Part shown: one piece after another, positions 36,743-45,914 of the stretch | Layout of the letters: the number at the start of each line of letters is the position of its first letter | Numbering within the stretch: position 1 is the first letter of the stretch | Assembly (NCBI GenBank): GCA_020633465.1 | Contig: JACKDN010000008.1 | Location: 1 to 64,000, forward strand | DNA length: 64,000 nt | Origin: Myxococcales bacterium | GTDB taxonomy: Bacteria; Myxococcota_A; Bradymonadia; UBA7976; UBA1532 | Direction of reading: 5' to 3' | Program-made: the position numbers and the translations under genes | The notes under the pieces: generated by a model | What the model was told of the DNA's origin: nothing | The model's database searches: none | Seen by the model: the letters and a program-made list of their open reading frames with translations, nothing else

Positions 36743-38103
36743 CCCATCGCGTCGTAGGTGGCGTACTTGAACAGATCACCCAGCGTCGGATAGTTGAAGC
36801 ACGCGCGGATGAACAGCTCGCCCGTCGCCTCGGTGAGCAGCCCCATCAGCCCCACGTGCACCAGCTCGCTGGCGCTCTCGCCCAGCACGTGCACCCCCAA
36901 CAGCCGCATGTCGTCGCGCCGGAAGATCAGCTTCAAGAGCCCGTCGTCGCCGATGATCGTGCCGCGCGGGTTCTGGTCGTAGCGCGCCCGCCCGACCACG
37001 TAGTCCACGCCGTCGCGCTTCAGATCCTCCTCGCTCGCGCCCGCCATCGAGGTCTCGGGGATGGTGTAGATGCCGAAGGGCAGCACCGGCGCCAGCGCCT
37101 GCTTGTAGCCCAGGTCGAAGGCGTGGACCATCGCCACCCGCGCCTGCTCCATCGACGTCGAGGCCAGCGCCGGGAAGCCGATCACGTCGCCCGCCGCGTA
37201 GATGTGCGGCGCGCTGGTCTGGTACCAGGGGTTCACCAGGATGCGGCCCCGGTCGTCCACCTCGACGTCGGCCGCCGACAGGTTCAGATCGCCCACGTTG
37301 CTGATGCGCCCCGCCGCCACCAGCACCGCCTCGGTCTCGACGACGCGCCCGTCGTCCAGGGTGACGGTGAGGCGGTCGCCCGCGTCGCAGGCCACCACGT
37401 CGCGCGGCTGCACGAAGGTGACGCCCAGGGCCTCCATGCCCGCCCTCAGCCGCGCCGACATCTCGTCGTCGAGGAAGCCCAGGAAGTCGTCGCGCCCGTC
37501 GATCAGCAGCACCTCGGTGCCCAGCGCCGCGAACGTCGAGGCGTACTCGGCGCCGATGACGCCCGCCCCGATGACCACCATGTGCTTCGGGATGAAGGTC
37601 AGGTTGAGGATCTGATCGCTGTCCCACACGCGATCGTCCGCGAAGGGGTACATCGCCGGCCGCCGGGGCGACGACCCGGTGGCCACCAGCAGGACGTCGG
37701 CCTCGAGCGTCGGCCCGCCCTCCACCTGCACGACGTGCCGGTCGACGAAGCGCCCCGCGCCGTGGAACACGTCCACCCCGTGCCGGTCGAGGTTCGAGCG
37801 GATGCGATCCTGCTCGCACCCGGTCACCTGCTGCTCGTGGTGCATCAGGTCGGCCACGCTGGCCGCCCGCCGCAGCGACAGGTCGACGCCGTGCAGCTTG
37901 CGCGACCGGAAGCCGCTCAGCACCAGCGCCGTCTCGCGCAGCGTCTTGCTGGGCAGCGTGCCGGTGTTGCAGGCCGCGCCCCCGTAGGCCGGCTGCTTCT
38001 CGACGAGCGCCACCCGCTTGCCGAAGAAGGCCGCCTGCGCCGCCCCCTTCTCCCCCGCCGGGCCCGAGCCCAGCACCACCAGATCGTACGGTCGGGTGTC
38101 CAT
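36718..38103 (-). CDS. sthA: soluble pyridine nucleotide transhydrogenase
   Basis: A 461-residue flavoprotein that moves hydride between NADPH and NAD+. FAD binding: LVVLGSGPAGEKGAAQAAFF. The active-site region reads GGAACNTGTLPSKTLRE, with only the first of the two redox cysteines found in lipoamide and glutathione reductases; that lack defines SthA within the family. The second Rossmann motif is VVIGAGVIGAEYASTFAALG, and the C-terminal dimerisation domain is complete (GLLTEATGELFIRACFNYPT). The role is to balance NADPH against NADH in the cytoplasm. Transcribed alone from the region shared with the outer-membrane-type protein gene. Confidence 0.93.
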   Translation of the reverse strand: MDTRPYDLVVLGSGPAGEKGAAQAAFFGKRVALVEKQPAYGGAACNTGTLPSKTLRETALVLSGFRSRKLHGVDLSLRRAASVADLMHHEQQVTGCEQDRIRSNLDRHGVDVFHGAGRFVDRHVVQVEGGPTLEADVLLVATGSSPRRPAMYPFADDRVWDSDQILNLTFIPKHMVVIGAGVIGAEYASTFAALGTEVLLIDGRDDFLGFLDDEMSARLRAGMEALGVTFVQPRDVVACDAGDRLTVTLDDGRVVETEAVLVAAGRISNVGDLNLSAADVEVDDRGRILVNPWYQTSAPHIYAAGDVIGFPALASTSMEQARVAMVHAFDLGYKQALAPVLPFGIYTIPETSMAGASEEDLKRDGVDYVVGRARYDQNPRGTIIGDDGLLKLIFRRDDMRLLGVHVLGESASELVHVGLMGLLTEATGELFIRACFNYPTLGDLFKYATYDAMGQRSRGSS

Positions 38104-38275
38104 CGTTCGACCGTCGCGCGCGAACGCGCGTCTTGCAAGCCTCGCGAGCCGTGGCCGAGGCCCGCGCGCCCCCGCGGTGCAAGAATCCGCCCTTCACCGT
38201 CACCGACGACTTTCTGTAATGTGCCGCGTTCACTGCCCGTACCGGGTCCACCGAATCCGGGAGAAGAGGCTGCCG

Positions 38276-39256
38276 ATGGCCCCACCTCTGCACACGTTCA
38301 CCGCGCAGCTCACCGCGCTGACCACGGCGCTGGTGGTCGCCTCGGCCGCGCCCGCCGCCGCGCAGGACGCCGAGGCCGCCGCCTTTCGCGGCTCGTCGAT
38401 GGTGTACCGCAACGCCATGACCGCCGTGTCGGCCGACGCCTCGAGCGAGCTGACCTACAACCCCGTCTACACCATGTCGCTCAGCCTCGCCCCGCGGTGG
38501 TATCTCGCCGGCGAGACCTACGTGCGCGCCGGCACCAGCGTCAGCCGCGAGCTGACCGACAGCGACTGGACCACCCAGCAGGGCGAGTTCATCCTCGGCG
38601 ACACCACCCTGGGCGTCGGCAACTCGCAGCTGTGGGTGGCGCCGGTGATCGAGACCGCCTTCAGCGCCGACCTGGGCGTGCGGCTGCCCACCAGCAAGGT
38701 GTCGCAGGCGCGCACGCTGCAGGTGGCCATCGAGCCGCGGGTGGGCATCAGCCGCACCTTCCCCGTGCTGAAGGGGCTGAGCCTGGGCTACGGCTTCTCG
38801 ATGGCCGCGGATCTGCACGAATACACCACCGGCGAGATCGAGTCGCCGCGCATCCCCGGCTGCGTCGTCGACTGCGAGCGCCACGTGAACACGGGCGTGC
38901 GCAACACGCGCTGGCGGATGAGCCACACGTTCTCGGTGGGCCTGGGCATCTTCGACTGGCTGGCGCTGGGCGCCGGCGCCGGGGTGCACACGCACTGGCT
39001 GCACCCGGCGATGGCCGTGGAAGGCCAGAGCTTCGAGCCCCAGGCCGACACCAACACGCGCCACTACGTCAACTACGACCTCGAGGCCACGGTCACGCCG
39101 TTCTCGGGCTTCGCCATCGGGGTGGGTGCCACCACCTACAACCCCCAGCAGCAGCCCGACTCGGCCTACTACGACCCGGTCTTCAACCGTTTCACCGAAT
39201 TGTTCATCGACCTGCGGTTCGAAGCCGCCGGTCTCGCCAGCCTGGGTGAGGGATGA
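38276..39256 (+). CDS. outer-membrane-type beta-barrel protein
   Basis: A 326-residue exported protein with a signal peptide (LTALTTALVVASAAPAAAQ). The mature part has many alternating strands with aromatic ends (VYTMSLSLAPRWYLAGETYV; AIEPRVGISRTFPVLKGLSL; YDLEATVTPFSGFAIGVGAT; and a final LFIDLRFEAAGLA), so a beta-barrel is likely. Two cysteines close together (CVVDC) could make a loop disulfide. I do not recognise the family. AGAGG lies 6-7 nt before the ATG. Its stop overlaps the start of the metzincin gene (ATGA), so the two are produced together. The barrel may anchor or export the protease, which is inferred from coupling alone. Confidence 0.75.
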   Translation: MAPPLHTFTAQLTALTTALVVASAAPAAAQDAEAAAFRGSSMVYRNAMTAVSADASSELTYNPVYTMSLSLAPRWYLAGETYVRAGTSVSRELTDSDWTTQQGEFILGDTTLGVGNSQLWVAPVIETAFSADLGVRLPTSKVSQARTLQVAIEPRVGISRTFPVLKGLSLGYGFSMAADLHEYTTGEIESPRIPGCVVDCERHVNTGVRNTRWRMSHTFSVGLGIFDWLALGAGAGVHTHWLHPAMAVEGQSFEPQADTNTRHYVNYDLEATVTPFSGFAIGVGATTYNPQQQPDSAYYDPVFNRFTELFIDLRFEAAGLASLGEG

Positions 39257-42200
39257 TGCACACCCGTCGACACGCCAAGACCGCCGCCGTCGCGGCGCTG
39301 CTCGCGCTCGCCGCCTTCGGCTGCGCCGAGGAGCGCGACCCGATCGATCGGGTCCAGCCGAACGGCATCCACAAGTCCATGTTCGAAGGCGAGTGGTACT
39401 ACGTGACCACCGTCGTCGACGTGCCCGCCGCCAACGGGTTCACCTTCGTGGGTGACACCGATCACGGTGGCATGCAGAAGGTGCGCTTCGACATCCAGGA
39501 GGAGTGGCTGTACGCCCGCCGCACCGTCGAGAACGTCGACGGCGGCGACCGCAAGGCCGAGGAGGGCGAAGATTACGAAGGCGAGGTCGTGGCCGCGTGG
39601 CACATCGACAAGCACTTCGACATCATCAACGCCTACAACCCGACCACCGGCGAGCGGCTGAACATCCGCGACGAGAACGCGAGCGACCGCCCGTGGTACG
39701 AGCGCGAGTACGTCCGGGTCGACTGGTCGGCCAACCACATCCACGACCTGCGGCTGTCCTGGAACCGCGAGACGATGGAGTCGGTGCCGTACTACGTGCA
39801 GGCCTACGACGAGGCCGGCGAGCGCAACCCCGACGCCCCGGTCTTCTCGGAGGCGCAGGACTACTTCGACATCACCAACAAGGTGTTCGCGCAGGCCGGC
39901 ACCTTCTACTACCCCGGCTTCGGCGAGCTGCCGGTCTGCTTCCTGTTCGGCGAGGAGACCACCGAGTGCGGCTCGGGCGAGTACACGCTGCGGCACTCGT
40001 TCAAGAAGATCGATCCGGACCACCAGTACGAGCCGCTGCCCTTCAAGGGGCCGAACACCAACATGTTCGGCTACTTCACCAGCGATCGCCTGCAGTACGA
40101 CGAGCGCACGGGCATCCGCGAGCAGGACAAGCGGCGCTTCCTGAACCGGCACAACCTGTGGAAGCGCAGCTTCGACGCCGACGGCAAGCCGATCCCCTAC
40201 GCCGAGCGCGAGCCCAAGCCCATCGTCTACCACGTCAACCGCGAGTTCCCCGAGTGGCTGAAGCCGATGGCGCTCGACGTGGCCGATCAGTGGAACAGCG
40301 CCTTCGTCGACACCATCCGCGCCCTCGGCAACCCCTACGACGGGCGCATGTTCATCCTGTGCGCCAACAACCCGGTGCGCGACGACGATCCCGCCGAGTG
40401 CGGCCTGCCCGGCTCGGTGCCGCGGCTGGGTGACATCCGCTACTCGTTCATGGCCTACGTGCCCAAGTACATGAAGTACGGGCTGCTGGGCCTCGGGCCC
40501 AGCAACAACGATCCCGAGACCGGCGAGATCATCTCGGGCATGGCCTACGTCTACCACCACAACAACAACGCGGCGTACCGGGTGCAGGAGCTGGTGCAGC
40601 TGCTGAACGGCGACAAGGCCGCCGACGAGTACATCGACGGCGTCGACCTGTCGGATTGGCGCGACCGGGTGCTGAACGACGACGACCTGGCCCAGACCTA
40701 CGACCTGACCGAGGCCGCCCACATGGTGGACCGGCTGGTGAACAACAAGGCCGCCGAGTACTGGGCCGGCCGCCGCATCCAGCTGACCGAGGCGGACTTC
40801 GAGCAGGCGCGCCGCGAGGGCTTCGACCGCTGGATCGCGCCGCACCTCGAGGATCACTACCGCCGCGGCTTCAACAACGGCGAGCGCCACGCGCCCGCGG
40901 CGCGGCTGCGCAACCTGGCGGGCACGTACATCGAGGAGCTGCTGATCGACGATCAGCTGAAGATCGGCATGGGCCTCGACCCGGCGCTGCCCACCGACGA
41001 CGCGGTGCTCGACCAGATCAGCGTGGCCCGCGGCGGCCTCGGGCAGGCGTGGAAGCAGCGGCAGGCGATCAAGGAGAAGCTGGCCGCGTCGCAGAACAAG
41101 TACCTGCCCGAGATGGCCGACGACGCCCTGATGGGCCTCGCGCGGCGGCTGAAGGGCAAGAGCGACGACGAGGTGTTCGAGACGGCGCGCCGCTCGATCT
41201 ACACCGCGGTGCTGGCGCACGAGGTCGGCCACAGCCTGGGCCTGATGCACAACTTCGGCGGCAGCGACGACGCCATCAACTACTTCGACGACTACTGGCA
41301 CATCCGCGACGACGGCAACGTCGGCCCGCGGCAGATCGATCCGATCACCGACGCCGAGATCGACGCCGACCTCTACAACTACGGCTACAGCTCGATCATG
41401 GACTACGCCGGTCGCTACACGATCGACGGGGCGGGCATCGGCAAGTACGACCGCGCCGCCATCATGTTCGGCTACGCCCAGAAGGTGGAGGTGTTCAAGG
41501 ACGACGGCGGCGTGCCGGTGGCCGACTTCCGCGACTGGTACGAGCGCGACGGCGACGTGCTGCAGATCGCCGGCAACGGCATCAGCTCGGTGCACTACAC
41601 GAGCTACTACAACCGCATGAAGGAGAAGCTGTACGACGCCGGCAACCGCATGCTGGTGGACGTGGCCGATCTGACCGAGGACCGCGCGCAGGCGGTCGTG
41701 GGCGACACGACCTACACGCGCGTGCCCTACATCTACTGCAGCCACAGCCGGGCCGACCTCAGCGACAGCTGCCTGACGCGCGACTTCGGCGCCGACAGCG
41801 GCGAGCGGATGAAGAACATCCTCGACGAGCTGAGCACCTGGTACATCGAGCGCGCCTTCCCGCGCGGCCGCGTGGGCACGAACCACTTCAACTACGTGTC
41901 GCGCTGGTACGGGCGCATCTACGACCGGATGAAGAACTGGAACGACCAGTACGGGCTGTTCGTCGACCTGCTGCAGCGCTTCTTCACGCCCCAGCAGCTC
42001 GAGCAGTTCCTGACCGATCCGGTCAACGGCTGGGGCACGCGCACCTGGGCGGTGCAGAACGCGTTCAACTACCTGGTGCAGACGATCATGATGCCCAACG
42101 TGGGCGCGTACGGCGGGCCGGTGCAGAGCGCCGACGGCACCCGCAAGATGGTGCAGGGCGTCTTCGGGGCGAACCTGAACCTGGGCGTCGATCAGGCGCG

Positions 42201-42966
42201 CTTCTTCTCGACGAGCTGGGGTGACGGCGGCCGCGACTGCGGCTACGAGTGGTACGAGTGCCTGCACCACGTGGGCTACTACCTCGAGAAGATCATGGCC
42301 ATCGAGGCGCTGAGCGACAGCAGCACGAACTTCGTCGCGCGCGCGTCGCCGGAGGATCTGCGCCAGTGGGAGGTGGGCTACTACACGACCTTCCCCGAGC
42401 AGGTGTCGATCATCAACGCGGCGCTGATGAACGGCGACTTCAGCCGGGTGGGCCCCTACCTCGAGTTCGGGCGGCTGAAGTTCCCCAACTACGCCGGCGC
42501 GCTCGACGAGGTGCACCAGGCGCCGATCGATCCGTACGCGACGTTCACCATCCAGCTGTACTGGCAGGTGCTCGGGCAGGCGCGCTTCCACGACACGTTC
42601 GACCAGACGTTCCGGGACGAGTCGCGCGTGTTCGTGCTGGGCACCGGGCGGTCGCCCGACCTGGACATCACGCGGGTGGTCACGTTCACCGATCCGGTGA
42701 CCGGGCTGACCTACGGGGCGCTGCGCCTCGAGGACCGCATCGGCGCGGGGCACGCGGTGCTCGAGCGCGCCAACCGGCTGCTGCAGCGGTCGAGCTACTG
42801 CGACGTCGACGACCTGACGGTGAGCGATCTGGACGACTGCGATCCGCAGACGCCGGCCAACGCGCGGACGCGCAACGACCTCGACCTGCTCGACCACGTC
42901 GAGCTGGTCAAGGTGATGGCCGACCTCGCGCCGATGATGGACTACGGCAACCCGTACGATCCCTGA
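39253..42966 (+). CDS. large zinc metalloprotease lipoprotein (metzincin)
   Basis: A 1237-residue lipoprotein. Signal peptide and lipobox: AVAALLALAAFGC, then EERDP. The zinc site is the metzincin motif His656-Glu657-x-x-His660-x-x-Gly-x-x-His666 in LAHEVGHSLGLMHNFGG, with the Met-turn at Met716 in YSSIMDYAGRY. The roughly 600 residues on the N-terminal side are rich in Asp, Tyr and Trp, and those on the C-terminal side in helices. Large zinc-dependent lipoproteins of this layout occur in myxobacteria and Bacteroidota; substrates are unknown. The start is coupled to the barrel-type gene by a 4-nt overlap (ATG at 39253 or 39256). A GC stem at 42976-43015 follows the stop. Confidence 0.85.
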   Translation: MMHTRRHAKTAAVAALLALAAFGCAEERDPIDRVQPNGIHKSMFEGEWYYVTTVVDVPAANGFTFVGDTDHGGMQKVRFDIQEEWLYARRTVENVDGGDRKAEEGEDYEGEVVAAWHIDKHFDIINAYNPTTGERLNIRDENASDRPWYEREYVRVDWSANHIHDLRLSWNRETMESVPYYVQAYDEAGERNPDAPVFSEAQDYFDITNKVFAQAGTFYYPGFGELPVCFLFGEETTECGSGEYTLRHSFKKIDPDHQYEPLPFKGPNTNMFGYFTSDRLQYDERTGIREQDKRRFLNRHNLWKRSFDADGKPIPYAEREPKPIVYHVNREFPEWLKPMALDVADQWNSAFVDTIRALGNPYDGRMFILCANNPVRDDDPAECGLPGSVPRLGDIRYSFMAYVPKYMKYGLLGLGPSNNDPETGEIISGMAYVYHHNNNAAYRVQELVQLLNGDKAADEYIDGVDLSDWRDRVLNDDDLAQTYDLTEAAHMVDRLVNNKAAEYWAGRRIQLTEADFEQARREGFDRWIAPHLEDHYRRGFNNGERHAPAARLRNLAGTYIEELLIDDQLKIGMGLDPALPTDDAVLDQISVARGGLGQAWKQRQAIKEKLAASQNKYLPEMADDALMGLARRLKGKSDDEVFETARRSIYTAVLAHEVGHSLGLMHNFGGSDDAINYFDDYWHIRDDGNVGPRQIDPITDAEIDADLYNYGYSSIMDYAGRYTIDGAGIGKYDRAAIMFGYAQKVEVFKDDGGVPVADFRDWYERDGDVLQIAGNGISSVHYTSYYNRMKEKLYDAGNRMLVDVADLTEDRAQAVVGDTTYTRVPYIYCSHSRADLSDSCLTRDFGADSGERMKNILDELSTWYIERAFPRGRVGTNHFNYVSRWYGRIYDRMKNWNDQYGLFVDLLQRFFTPQQLEQFLTDPVNGWGTRTWAVQNAFNYLVQTIMMPNVGAYGGPVQSADGTRKMVQGVFGANLNLGVDQARFFSTSWGDGGRDCGYEWYECLHHVGYYLEKIMAIEALSDSSTNFVARASPEDLRQWEVGYYTTFPEQVSIINAALMNGDFSRVGPYLEFGRLKFPNYAGALDEVHQAPIDPYATFTIQLYWQVLGQARFHDTFDQTFRDESRVFVLGTGRSPDLDITRVVTFTDPVTGLTYGALRLEDRIGAGHAVLERANRLLQRSSYCDVDDLTVSDLDDCDPQTPANARTRNDLDLLDHVELVKVMADLAPMMDYGNPYDP

Positions 42967-43026
42967 TCCCGGCCCCCTGCGACGTGCACGTCGGGCGAAC
43001 GGCGTGTGCGTCGCAGACGCTTGCCT

Positions 43027-43088
43027 AAACCCCCCTCCCGTGGTGTCCTGCTCGGCGACCGGTCGTGGGGACCGGACGAGGGGGTTTC
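43027..43088 (+). promoter_or_regulatory. 5'-UTR hairpin masking the Shine-Dalgarno site
   Basis: AAACCCC at 43027-43033 pairs with GGGGTTT at 43081-43087. Inside, CTCG (43051-43054) pairs with CGAG (43077-43080) and CCGGTC (43059-43064) with GACCGG (43070-43075). The ribosome site GAGGGGG at 43078-43084 is thus buried in the stem, one codon before the ATG at 43089. It could be a thermometer-like or ligand-controlled translational switch. It could instead be a weak terminator for the metzincin gene. Confidence 0.45.
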
Positions 43089-43616
43089 ATGAAGAGGCTT
43101 CTGCCTGCCTTCGCCGTCGCCGCCGTGCTGGCCGGCGCGGCGCTCCTGCCCGCGGCCGCCGAGGCGAAGGGCATCGCGATCATCAACACCGGCGAGGACA
43201 TCTTCGAGGCCGGGCCCGTGCCCGAGCTGGCCGACGCGACCGATCCGCAGGTGCAGCGCATGCGCGCCGGCTTCAAGTGCAGCGTGTTCGGCGTGTTCTG
43301 GGCCTACGTGCACTGGTGGGGCTGCGAGCCGGTGCTGTTCTTCAAGGACTCGAGCGACAGCTTCACCTACGACAACAGCGACGTGGCCAAGGCCATGGTC
43401 ACCGCGCACTACAAGCAGTCGGACATGAAGATCGGGTTCTGGGCGGGCAACGGCCGGTGGATCTTCCTCGGCGCGCTGGTGCTGTTCGTCGGCGGCCCCA
43501 TCCTGCTGGGGCTGATCAGCGGCGGGGGCGGCGGCACGCAGTCGCCGGGCTTCGACGACTCCGCCTCCGATGACGAGCAGCCGCGGCCCGGGGGCGGCAA
43601 CCCGTTCGCGTCCTGA
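43089..43616 (+). CDS. exported protein with C-terminal membrane helix, unknown function
   Basis: A 175-residue protein. The signal peptide is KRLLPAFAVAAVLAGAALLP up to AAAEAKG. The exported domain of about 110 residues has two cysteines (FKCSVFGVFWAYVHWWGCEP), probably disulfide-bonded, and the segment IAIINTGEDIFEAGPVP. A transmembrane helix at about residues 122-143 (WIFLGALVLFVGGPILLGLI) is followed by a Gly/Asp/Pro-rich cytoplasmic tail. I do not recognise it. The ribosome site lies in the hairpin described at 43027-43088. Its stop is 6 nt from the convergent thrC stop. Confidence 0.7.
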   Translation: MKRLLPAFAVAAVLAGAALLPAAAEAKGIAIINTGEDIFEAGPVPELADATDPQVQRMRAGFKCSVFGVFWAYVHWWGCEPVLFFKDSSDSFTYDNSDVAKAMVTAHYKQSDMKIGFWAGNGRWIFLGALVLFVGGPILLGLISGGGGGTQSPGFDDSASDDEQPRPGGGNPFAS

Positions 43617-43622
43617 CGGGTC

Positions 43623-44897
43623 TCACCCGCCCAGCAGGGCCAGCACCTCGTCGAGCGCGCCGCGCACCTTCACGGGCGCGTTCGCGTAGGTGGCGGTGAT
43701 GCCCTCCAACCCGTCCTGGTGATAGCCGACGACGACGTCGGGATCCTTCAGCAGGTGCCCGGTGAGGATGCCGACGACGTCGGCGTCGGGGGCGATGACC
43801 CCCTCCCCCACCAGCCGCTTCAGCCCCGCGACCGTCGCGCAGGACGCCGGCTCGGCGCCGATGCCCGCGGCGTCGACCATCGCCTTGGCGTCGAGGATGG
43901 CCTGGTCGTCGACCTCGGTGACGACGCCGTCGGTCTGGCGCAGCCCCCGCAGGCACTTCTGCCACGACACCGGGTTGCCGATCTGGATGGCCGTCGCCAC
44001 GGTGTGGGCCCGCACGGGCTCGACGGTCTCGGCGCCGGACCGCCACGCCGTGTACAGCGGGTTCGCGCCCGCGGCCTGCACCACCGCGACGCGCGGCAGC
44101 CGATCGATCAGCCCCAGCGCGTGCAGCTCGGCCATGCCCTTCGCGAGCGCCGTGCTGTTGCCCAGGTTGCCGCCCGGCAGGACGATCCAGTCGGGCACGC
44201 GCCAGTCGAGATCCTGCAGGATCTCGAAGCCGATGGCCTTCTGGCCCTCGATGCGGAACGGGTTGACCGAGTTCAGCAGGTACACGCCCGCCGCCGCGCA
44301 CACCTGCTGGACGAGATCCATCGCGGCGTCGAAGTCGCCCTCGATCTGCACCGTGCGGGCGCCGTAGGCCAGCGCCTGGCTCAGCTTGCCGTAGGCGATC
44401 TTGCCCTCGGGGATGAAGACGAAGGCCTCGAGGCCGGCGGCGGCGGCGTAGGCGGCCATCGACGCCGAGGTGTTGCCGGTGCTGGCGCAGGCCACGCGGG
44501 TCATGCCCAGGGCGCGCGCCATGGTGACGCCCGTGGTCATGCCGCGATCCTTGAAGCTGCCGGTGGGGTTCTCGCCCTCGTGCTTCAGGCGCAGCGCGGC
44601 GAGGCCGGTGTAGGTCGCGAGCGAGGGCGCGTCGTACAGGCCGGTGTTGCCCTCGCGCCGCGTGGCGACGTGCTGCGCGTCCACCGGCAGGATCAGCTCG
44701 CGGAAGCGCCAGACGCCGCTGCGATCGAGGGGCGCCTTGCTGGCCAGGCGCGCGTCGAGGTCGCCCAGCGACGGCGCGTCGGCGAAGGCGTGCACGACGT
44801 CCAGCACGCCGCCGCAGTCGCAGCGGTAGCGCAGCTCGAGGCCGGGGAAGGTGGCGGCGCAGGCGACGCAGGCCAGGTGGAAGGGCGCGTGGCTCAT
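43623..44897 (-). CDS. thrC: threonine synthase
   Basis: A 424-residue PLP enzyme that turns O-phosphohomoserine into threonine. The N-terminus has a zinc-ribbon-like Cys set (CVACAATF and CDCGG). The PLP lysine is in ENPTGSFKDRGMTTGVTMAR, and the phosphate loop is in CASTGNTSASMAAYAAAAGL. This shorter type, with the Cys-rich head, is the archaeal/plant-like class (thrC1 group) rather than the E. coli type. Its ATG overlaps the thrB stop (ATGA). The gene pair thrB-thrC is the end of the threonine pathway; homoserine dehydrogenase is not in the window. Confidence 0.93.
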   Translation of the reverse strand: MSHAPFHLACVACAATFPGLELRYRCDCGGVLDVVHAFADAPSLGDLDARLASKAPLDRSGVWRFRELILPVDAQHVATRREGNTGLYDAPSLATYTGLAALRLKHEGENPTGSFKDRGMTTGVTMARALGMTRVACASTGNTSASMAAYAAAAGLEAFVFIPEGKIAYGKLSQALAYGARTVQIEGDFDAAMDLVQQVCAAAGVYLLNSVNPFRIEGQKAIGFEILQDLDWRVPDWIVLPGGNLGNSTALAKGMAELHALGLIDRLPRVAVVQAAGANPLYTAWRSGAETVEPVRAHTVATAIQIGNPVSWQKCLRGLRQTDGVVTEVDDQAILDAKAMVDAAGIGAEPASCATVAGLKRLVGEGVIAPDADVVGILTGHLLKDPDVVVGYHQDGLEGITATYANAPVKVRGALDEVLALLGG

Positions 44898-45829
44898 CGG
44901 GTGGTCACCCCCGGGCAGTCCAGCGGCGAGACGCAGCCGCGGGCGGTCAGGCCGGCGTCGGCGAAGGCGGCCAGCATGGCGGCCTCGACGGCGCGCGCGA
45001 CGCCGGCGGCGTGGCACAGGGCGAAGAGGGACGGGCCCGCGCCGCAGATGCCCGAGCCCAGGGCGCCGGCGGCCTCGGCCGCGCGCATCACCGCCTCGCC
45101 GCCGGGGATGAGCGCCGCGCGGGCCGGCGTCACGACGGGATCGCGCAGGCCGCGGGTCAGCAGCGCGGGATCGTCCGCGTAGCAGGCCGCGACCACCGTG
45201 GCCAGCTGGGCCGCGTGGGTCACCATGGCCTTCAGCGACACCTGCGCGGGCAGCGCGGCGCGGGCCCGGCGGGTGGGCAGCTCGAAGTCGGGCGTCACGA
45301 CCACCAGGCGCAGGCCGCTGGGCGTCGGCAGCCGCACGACGTCGAGGGGATCGACCGACCGCACCAGCACCAGCCCGCCCAGCAGGGCCGCCGCGACGTT
45401 GTCCGCGTGGCGCCCGCTGACCACCGCCTCGGCCTCGACGCAGGGGCCGATGAGATCCTCGCGGCGCAGGGGCCCGCCGCAGAGCAGGTTGACCGCGTAG
45501 GCGGCCGCCGCGGCGCTGGCGGCGCTGCTGCCCAGGCCCGAGCCGATGGGCATGCCCTTGTGCACCTCGAGCTCGACGCCCGCGCTCGCGGGATCGATGC
45601 CCAGCCGGCGCAACGTCTGGCGTGCGGCCACGCCGGCGGTGTTGGCGTCGACGTCCGTGGACAGCGCCCCGCCCTCCCCCGTGATCGCCGCGATGCGCAG
45701 CCCGCCCGGCGCGCGCCGCGCGACCACCGTGTCGCCCGGCCCCTCGATGGCCAGCCCCAGCACGTCGAAGCCGGGGCCCAGGTTCGCCACCGTCCCGGGC
45801 GCGAAGGCCGTCACCTGGCGCGCGCTCAT
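44894..45829 (-). CDS. thrB: homoserine kinase (GHMP family)
   Basis: A 311-residue GHMP kinase that phosphorylates homoserine. The N-terminal strand is TAFAPGTVANLGPGFDVLGL, the ATP-binding motif is GMPIGSGLGSSAASAAAAAY, and motif 3 is SGICGAGPSLFALC. Length fits the family. GGAGG lies 6-7 nt before the ATG at 45829. It is coupled to thrC by a 4-nt overlap and lies 85 nt downstream of the WD40 kinase gene on the same strand, so some read-through is possible. No leader peptide or attenuator is visible in that gap. Confidence 0.93.
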   Translation of the reverse strand: MSARQVTAFAPGTVANLGPGFDVLGLAIEGPGDTVVARRAPGGLRIAAITGEGGALSTDVDANTAGVAARQTLRRLGIDPASAGVELEVHKGMPIGSGLGSSAASAAAAAYAVNLLCGGPLRREDLIGPCVEAEAVVSGRHADNVAAALLGGLVLVRSVDPLDVVRLPTPSGLRLVVVTPDFELPTRRARAALPAQVSLKAMVTHAAQLATVVAACYADDPALLTRGLRDPVVTPARAALIPGGEAVMRAAEAAGALGSGICGAGPSLFALCHAAGVARAVEAAMLAAFADAGLTARGCVSPLDCPGVTTR

Positions 45830-45914
45830 CGCATCCTCCGCGGTCGTCGCGGCCGACTATCGGTCAGAAGGCGCGTCGGGGCCAAGGGTCCGGTTCGAGC
45901 CGGGTCGGCTCGGG

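Noticed and set aside
38194..38222. Possible -35/-10 pair TTCACC-18-TAATGT before the barrel-type gene
   Set aside because: Only a loose match with 18-bp spacing. Start-site data would be needed, so it is not listed as a feature.
39169..42897. 1242-codon open frame on the minus strand
   Set aside because: Exactly opposite the metzincin gene, whose HExxH site, Met-turn and lipobox are plain. The antisense product is a Val/His/Gln/Ala-rich low-complexity string.
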